NCBI GenBank assembly: GCA_030141605.1
Contig: JAQGDQ010000079.1
Span: forward strand, 496,001-560,000
Reading direction: 5' to 3'
Length of the DNA stretch: 64,000 nt
Source: Tubiluchus corallicola
Taxonomy: Eukaryota; Priapulida; Priapulimorpha; Priapulimorphida; Tubiluchidae
Part shown: positions 57,137 through 64,000 of the stretch, one piece after another
Numbering within the stretch: position 1 is the first letter of the stretch
Layout: every line of letters begins with the position of its first letter
Notes under the pieces: model-generated
What the model was told of the DNA's origin: nothing
The model's input: only the letters and a program-made list of their open reading frames with translations
The model's database searches: none
Program-made: the position numbers and the translations under genes

Positions 57137-60100
57137 CTGTATTTTCTAGAGTAAATTGCGTCTAAAAGCTTGGTTGAACACACATACACATCTGTTGCAA
57201 GCGATTCAAAACTATAAGGAAATGAGAAATTTTTGAACGTCTTGGAAGAAAATCTTGCTGATTTTATTGAACACTACATCGACAACTAGCTTCAAAGTCG
57301 ATTTACAAATGATTGGAAAGAAAAAAATCAGTCCTACTGCCTGATTGTTGACATTTGCTGAAAACTATATAAAAAACTGAAACAAAATTTTACATTTTAC
57401 CAGTAAATAAGCTTACAGCCCATTGTTACAAGTCGATTAAACAAGTACCAGTAAAAAGAGGTAAAAGGTAGAATTGACACTAGAAAAAGCACAGCCATAA
57501 GCCTAGATGACACGCTACAACTAGCGATTCACAAATCACATCCTTAATAAAATGTACTTTACAACATTGACAAGTCTTTCCAAATAATTTTGTGTCTCAT
57601 GGTGATTTTAAAAGTGATATCTCCATAACAAAGGGCAACTTTTTTAATGATCGAGCTACGATCAATAACTGATTTAAAATCAGTACAGTCTTCAGAAAAA
57701 AATGTGATCGTTAATCAAATCGATAATTAGTAAACACCGCCAACATGCCCAAAATTTTGAAATGCTAGCTCCAATTCAAGCCTGTGCTCCTGTGGGCGTA
57801 GCTTGTTAATTAGTGAGCTGAACGTTAATTACGGGCTAATTAATCTAATAATAACTACTGCGGTACATTTAACTCTGAATATTATTTGGAATAATAACAT
57901 CTATTGATCAGTAATATTCTAGAGTTGATATTTCAGTTTTGAATATTTTTATGTTTCTTTTGGTCATAAGTTAACTGATAGCAGATATCAAAAATATTAT
58001 CGCAAAGGAACTATCTAGTCGGTACTATAAACGGCGCGCGCCTAAGCGTTTATACCGTGTTAATATTTTTGTTACCGTGCTCATTGTTAATTGCTTACTT
58101 TGCTTAGACTGCGTTATACTGTGTTTCACGCAAAAAAAACGCGAAGCAAAATTTCTAGAGGAAAAATTAAAATTTGACGGCTTAATCACGTTTTCTTATT
58201 TAACGAACAACGGTTAACATGCTTTAGCACATAATTTCAAGTTTTTAATCTATCTTTTGTCACATAGACGATTTATAGCAAAAAAACGACGATTATATTC
58301 ATCTGAACAAATAAATAACATGTGCAAATAATTAATATATAGCCTGTCTATATTCGTAAAACTAGGAATTCTAAAAATGAACTAGAGTTCTGTTGATTAA
58401 TCTCTATTAACTGTATGTAATTCTTGATGAATGCCTTGTCGCGAAAAAGCGTCCGAAATTTTTTTAGAAATTGGCCTTAGGGACAACTAAATAACTGAAA
58501 GGACAAGGCCTCTGCATAGACTGCAGTTTCTTTGATCTCAGTCAGTGAAAGTCTCTCGAGGAACGGAAAGCACAACTTTCGGCATTGACAATAAAGACAA
58601 TCAAAGAGACATATACCTAATTACCTGTACTAATAAGATTGAGAAACCTGTATAATGTTTGTGTTTGTGTTCAGTGTCACTTTGTTTACGGACTTCTGTA
58701 TAATCTATGATACAAAAACACCAAAATTACGCTTCCTACAGAGATTAGAGAAGACGTTTTAATCATAGATAGATGAAAAGCTAGAAGCTAAGAAGCCAGA
58801 TGATGAAGTATTCCCTTGAGAATCATAATGTATGGTGAACCTTCGCCTGAAAGCAAGATAAAATTGGCTCAAAAAGCAGAGCAGTGCCTCGTAAGATCCT
58901 ATCGACTCAGGTTAGGTCAGGAAGTGTTAAGTATCAGGTTTTTGGTTCAAATCCAGAGTTGTAACCTACTTTTAACAGTACCTCTCTACTTCTTAATAAA
59001 CAGAAACGATTTATTACATGGTTCACGTAAGATTTAATATTTATTTTCACTCATTCCAAGTTCTGTCCCCAGATCTGTACTCTAATTAGTCATTCAGAAC
59101 TAATTATGAATGTTTCTTTGTCAACCTCCTCTTGTTTGCCTCACCCTTTGATCTCTCTCCTCTCTCTCTTTCTCTCTTTATCCCTTATTCTCTTCCTCTC
59201 TATCTCTTCTTGAACACAAAGTGAGCTTTTAGTTTTTTAGTTGTCAAGAATCAGGGAATTTTGCTGATAATAAATTTTTAATCATTTTAACTGTTAAACA
59301 TTTATACGGTCTGATAACCGTGCAAATGGAGACGCCATGAGCAAATAGTGGATTATTGTGGTTCAGCGAGCTACTAATCGCCATTTTAAGATAACATAAG
59401 AAGATACCTTAACTTGGTCAAGTGTACCATGCAGATAGTAGAGATAAAGTAATCGAATAGTAAGTTTAGCCTTGAAATTTAGTTTTTCGGTAAATATCGA
59501 ACTTTGAACCTTGAGCAAGGAATAATCAGAAATTTTCTGTATCTGGTCTCTCAGTTTCAATTGTGGAAAGGGCCAATGGAAAACAATCCTATTTTAGAAG
59601 TATTGCTGCTTTTTTTCAATACTTTAGTTAATATTAATTAAATATTTTTGTCTGTAGAACTTTTTTCCCCGCCTCTTTTCCAGTAGTAAAAATATTTCTA
59701 TTTTAACATCGAAATTACTTGTTTTAATTATTATACTGTGCAGAAATATGAGGTACCTATTCATAACGCACTCAAATACGCCTGTACATGCAGTTGGTGT
59801 AATAACGAAAACTTAAAATAGGGATACTTTAAAATAGATTAAAGACAAAATAGAAACATTTTTACGACTGGAGAAGAAGCGGAAAATAAAAAAATATTTT
59901 AAAAATGTGTTTAGCCTAGTCCAGGAATTACACCGCCTCCCACCGTGGTGTGTAACCTGATTTTGAAGAAAAAAAGCGTCTAGTGCTCACATTATTTATA
60001 CTTTTTAATTAAGGCGTTTACAAAATGTACACAGTGAACAAACTTGAAACTTTTTCTGCAGAAAATTTGTTACGTACGTGTATTTCTGTGTTTTGCTATG

Positions 60101-60530
60101 TATATTGCATAATCCGTTACATGTAGTCACAGTTATCTCCAAGTCTTAGTATTGTATGACTTTGTTTTTCTTTAGGATTGTAGCTTAAGACAAACTTTTG
60201 TTATACTGTGTACAATGCATGCTGAAAAAGCTTGGCTTTGTTGTAACGGCCCTAACTTAGTTAAAACCTGTATTGGCACAGAAATAAATGTGCCAGTGAT
60301 TAACAATCTCTGTGCCACCAAACACATGCGCCTATAATTTTAGATTGGCACAATATAGGGTGTGACTTAGTTCAATACCGATTGTCTAATGCAGGGGCAG
60401 ACGATTTTGTTGTTGATCATCATTAAATTTGTCTATAAACGTATGTCCAGACGCAAATTTCTCTAAACCAAGTTATGCTCATAGACAAGTATATTCGTGT
60501 ATAGGGGAAGTTTAGACTTGAACGAGACAC
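57137..60530. other. No gene seen
   Basis: AT-rich. A pyrimidine CT/CTTT tract occurs at about 59125-59212. GGTTCAAATCC near 58945 looks like an isolated tRNA B box without a partner. TTGGCACA/TGTGCCA words cluster at 60270-60350. Open frames here lack any recognised domain. Confidence 0.45.
59125..59212. repeat. CT-rich (polypyrimidine) tract
   Basis: Nearly pure pyrimidine on the plus strand, CTCTCTCTTTCTCTCTTTATC-type, about 90 bp. Confidence 0.8.
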
Positions 60531-60534
60531 TAAT

Positions 60535-60830
60535 GTCGCTGTTGTTGTTGTTATCGATGTCTTTTTCGTTGTCATTGCTGTTGCTACTTTGTTGTTGTTG
60601 TTGTTGTTGTCGTCGTCGTCGTCACTGTTGTCATTACTGTTGCTACTTTGTTGTTGTTGTTGTTGATGATGATGATGTTGTGGTCGTCGTCGCTGTTGCT
60701 GATTTCGCCATCGCCGTCGCCGCCGCCGTCGTCGTTGAACTTGTTATTGCTGTCGTTGTCGAACAGCAAAGCAAACCCTCATATTCGAGCAATCGTTGTC
60801 GAACAACAAAACAACCAGCAAACGCTCATA
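60535..60830. repeat. (GTT)n/(GTC)n/(GAT)n trinucleotide array with nested tandem copies
   Basis: Long period-3 array. Inside it a 59-bp unit beginning GTCATTGCTGTTGCTACTTTG at 60571 recurs at 60630. At the right end two copies of CGTTGTCGAACA(G/A)CAAA...CTCATATTCG lie in tandem. Homopolymer-like frames across it (Leu/Cys/Val/Asp runs) are repeat artefacts, not protein evidence. Confidence 0.85.
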
Positions 60831-63800
60831 TTCGGATTGCTCAAATTTGAATTGACCGAATTGTTGCTACTGTCTACACACGTAAATTAGGTGACGTCAT
60901 AAATTTATTATGCAACTAATTAACAGTTAACCCTCGGGTGTCGTTTGTGTCACGCCTCGGTGGCATGTTTTACGCGAGCAAGGTGTACGGAAGTCTGTTT
61001 TCTGTGCCTCAGCCGTGAGTAAAAGAGGGCAAAATGACATTAACACACTTCACTTATAAGACCATAACAAATATGGACTACGTTAGACGCAGTGAAATTG
61101 CTGGTAGTCAAAAAGAGAGGTGCTAAGTGTTGGATTATCATTGCCGACACGTGCGCAAGCCTGAATCTCAAACAAGCTTTTTTGTGTGTTAAAGAAGTTA
61201 TTGCATCTGGCTCTGAATTAGTAAGTTTAACTTTTAGTTGTACAGAAGTTATGTATAGAAGTAATACATGATTAATATTCATTATAAGTTTGTGAGACTT
61301 TAATTTTACAGTTAATGAATCTAAATTTGTATTCGACCACGTATCTTTTGCACATAAAATACAGACTATAAAAACTGCTATTTTGTTCATGAAGACTAAG
61401 TGAAATTGTTAAGACAGGTGGTATACTTTTGATTTAGATTCAAATCTTTAATTAATTTACATTGAAATTCAATTTAATTTGAGACTACGTAAAAATATTA
61501 TGGCTGGGAAAACAAAGTACGCTTATTTCAATAGTGAATAAAAATTGCATATAAGAAGGCCTTTGAGGCCCTTTCTGATAATGATAAATGTAAAATGCTC
61601 CGTCTAAAGCTGGAAAAGGTGTGTTGGTCAGATGAGAAAAACATGAGACAGATTTCCGGTTCAACCACAACGATATAGAGCATAAGAAACCCCTTCACTT
61701 ACATAAAGCTTAAAAAATTCGTCCTGAAATCGTTAGAGCACATGTCACTAACTAAATCAAATTTTAAATTACTGTATTTTGTCAACGTGGGTCAAGGTGA
61801 GTCAACTACATTGTACGATTTGGTGAAAACATTTTAAATAATTAATAATTTCTTTTTCCAAGTTACATAAGTCTTTCAAGCAAGTAAGCGAAATGCTAAG
61901 TAATATAACTTCGCATGGAAAGTTTTTTTGGGACGTAGTTTAACATTTCTTTTTCTTCCCCTGATTTACGTGGTGAGGTCGATTTACGGGGGGATTTAAA
62001 GCGAAAACAAACAAAAAATCCTTTCAACGCGAGTGCGATATACGCATAAAATTGATATAAAGTAATATAATTTTTAAGGCGATTTTTCTGAAATCTACGT
62101 CAGGTACCCCTTTTCTTGTCCTTTAACGTTTGTGGAAGACCTACACAAAAAGCAGTAATCTATTAAAGTCGGCTTTATATACATAAAGGTAAAGATAAAA
62201 GTTTAACTGGCAGTTTTGTTGTTCTTGTATACTTGCTTTGTTAAAAATTATACGTTTCCGTTTTTCTAAGATGAATCAGTCCCAAAAAGTTACAAAGTGC
62301 TCATAAATTTTGTTCGCTTTAATTCTGTGAGACTGTCGTTTGGATTTGTAAATTTACTGAAATATCTATTTTAACAGTAAAATAAAGGTAGTAATTATTA
62401 AGGTTAGTGTGGCGACTGTCAGGTGTCAACATTCCTTGACAGTTATTAATATCGTGATGTCAGTATGAGCTATTAATGTCAGAAATTAGGGTACTGATAG
62501 CTATAAACTCGCAGTCGGTCAGAGATTATACCATGGTATATTGTTCTTGGATTTTTCTTCTTAGACACGTTTCTATTTTATTTTCCTCTTAAAAATCATG
62601 GTATGTCGTGTGATGCATAATTTTCATTTCATTTTAATTTATTTTATCATTATATTTTTTACAATAACCAAACAATCATACTAAACTGCAGCTTATATTA
62701 TGAAGATAATCACTCAACCCTATATGTTAGGCTTGTTTATTTATCTAATTTATTTTTTCTTTTCAATTTTTAGTGTTGTATATCTAGACTGTTGACTGAC
62801 TGATTGACTGAGTGACCTGCCGATTGAATAATTGATTAAGCAATCTCATTATAATCAAAGCATCGAGAAAGAGATGAGACCTGAACACACAATATTCTTG
62901 TGTTCGCTCGTACTCTAATTACTTGCCTAACTACAGTAACTCCAACTGCTTCTCTATAACATTAATATGCGGTACAAAAATACGCTTTTCGGTTTTTTCT
63001 TTTTTTATCAAACAGCTGGCACTAGAGGTGTATACGCATCTACGAAAAGTGAAAATGAAAAAATATTATTGTGACAGGTTTAAAATTTGAAAACCGCTTG
63101 TCTAGACACGCTAATAATGTCACTCCAATGATTGCTCAAATGAGACAATAATTATAGTCATTTAGCGGGCTAGATTCAAAGTGTTCTTGCAAATGGCTCA
63201 ATTTCCGCATTGGCGTCAACTCAAAGAACAATCATCATGTAAATAAATAAACTTTTTTACTGTCAACCCAAAGCGACTAAAATGTGTAAGAGCACTGTTC
63301 TGAAAGTAAAACGAGTTTAACCAGAATTCTAAAGTAATTTGATTTTGGTTAGTCAATGCTGATTACTAACTTATTAGGAAGGCACATTGCATATCTACAA
63401 ATGAAAATGCCACTCAATCGCCATGCAGAAAATAATAATAACGTTTTTGGCTAAATTCAATGATAATGTTTTGAATTTCAGGTTAATCCTTAAGATGGCC
63501 AAGCAAGAATTTCTCTCATTGCTTTTGGTGAGTAATTGTTCATCAGTTACTAATAAAACATGAAAAAACAAGAAAAGTAACAATAGTAACACTATTTTTC
63601 TTCTCGCACTATTATAGCTATAAGGCTCTGTAAAAGGCAGATTCCACCATTTCCTAGACAGAAGCTAAAAAATAAAGAAAAAATTTTATCACCACGCAGC
63701 CCAAGGTCACGATGAGTGACGGTCTACGAAAGTTAAGGATCTTCGAGCCTGATATCTAAATGGGTGAACGATTTTATCAGCTATACTGCCTCGCCATAGC

Positions 63801-64000
63801 TACTACAGCTTTATTGAGAACCAAGGCATTATCACATGTACACCTCTGAAAGTGACCGACCTCTGACACGTCTGCTTGCTCAATATCTCATCTTAGATGA
63901 TTACTCTTGATAATATTGTAGACGTTCGTGCCACCAGGTTGGTGAACTATATAAAACAGATTGTATTAAAACAGATAAAATTTAAAAAATGTTCATTGTG
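60831..64000. other. No gene seen
   Basis: The 116-codon minus-strand frame at 61040-61390 has no recognisable motif, start context or splice partner. A degenerate GACT/GATT tetranucleotide stretch lies at about 62790-62850. Nothing else supported. Confidence 0.45.

Noticed and set aside
58880-58960. GGTTCAAATCC as a tRNA gene
   Set aside because: B-box-like word stands alone; no D-arm, anticodon arm or acceptor pairing could be drawn.
60497-60890. Open frames with long Leu, Cys, Val and Asp runs
   Set aside because: They are translations of the GTT/GTC/GAT array on each frame and show no sequence beyond the repeat.
61040-61390. 116-codon minus-strand frame
   Set aside because: Longest frame in the right end, but composition and residues look random, with no family landmark and no partner exon.
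1-64000. CRISPR arrays, operons, bacterial defence or phage modules
   Set aside because: The window is intron-rich animal DNA; no regularly spaced identical repeats, ribosome binding sites or prokaryotic gene order are present.

Overview
This window is AT-rich nuclear DNA from an animal. It has intron-split genes with GT..AG junctions, introns of about 0.5-3.7 kb, many simple repeats and decayed transposons. Rh-independent AMT-type ammonium transporters are absent from vertebrates, and tandem 'VDG-x-W' TSP1 exons are typical of marine invertebrates. I therefore infer a non-vertebrate metazoan such as a cnidarian or tunicate, but cannot name the clade. No bacterial or viral gene cluster is visible.

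Layout. (1) 2455-21364, + strand: the 3' part of a large secreted or cell-surface protein gene. Seven identical-length 165-bp TSP1 exons and one 171-bp TSP1 exon are followed by exons for a fibrinogen-like domain of the contactin-associated-protein/neurexin-IV type, with a stop at 21362 and AATAAA at 21429. The 5' end lies outside the window. (2) 23832-33994, - strand: a complete nine-exon ATG4 autophagy cysteine protease, ATG4C-like, predicted 870 aa. It has an insert of about 400 residues inside the catalytic domain and a C-terminal LIR-like tail. (3) 37590-38324, + strand: a complete intronless LYPLAL1-like serine hydrolase, 244 aa. (4) 39001-40088, - strand: a decayed copy of the last three exons of the next gene. 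(5) 40983-52738, - strand: a ten-exon ammonium transporter, predicted 467 aa. (6) 52745-64000: no gene that I can support. It holds microsatellites, dispersed repeats and CT-rich tracts.

Exon boundaries of the three multi-exon genes were read from protein continuity and splice sites. Every intron phase matches across every junction I list. ATG4 sums to 2613 nt and AMT to 1404 nt, both whole numbers of codons.

The mobile fraction is rich. There are two non-autonomous hAT-like elements with 8-bp target duplications (2814-3387 and 13259-14018), a GIY-YIG/Penelope-like fragment (14.1 kb), a CR1/jockey-like LINE remnant with a recognisable FADD box inside an AMT intron (46.4-47.3 kb), and a second retroelement C-terminal remnant (36.2 kb). 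There is also a 145-bp inverted-repeat element (29.4 kb), a possible 1-kb inverted-repeat element (48.0-49.0 kb) and a 300-bp dispersed repeat in two copies. The genes are individually ordinary and nothing suggests that they form one pathway. The most interesting items are the TSP1 plus CASPR-type architecture with a relic exon, the giant ATG4 insert, the intronless LYPLAL1-like gene and the partial AMT duplication.
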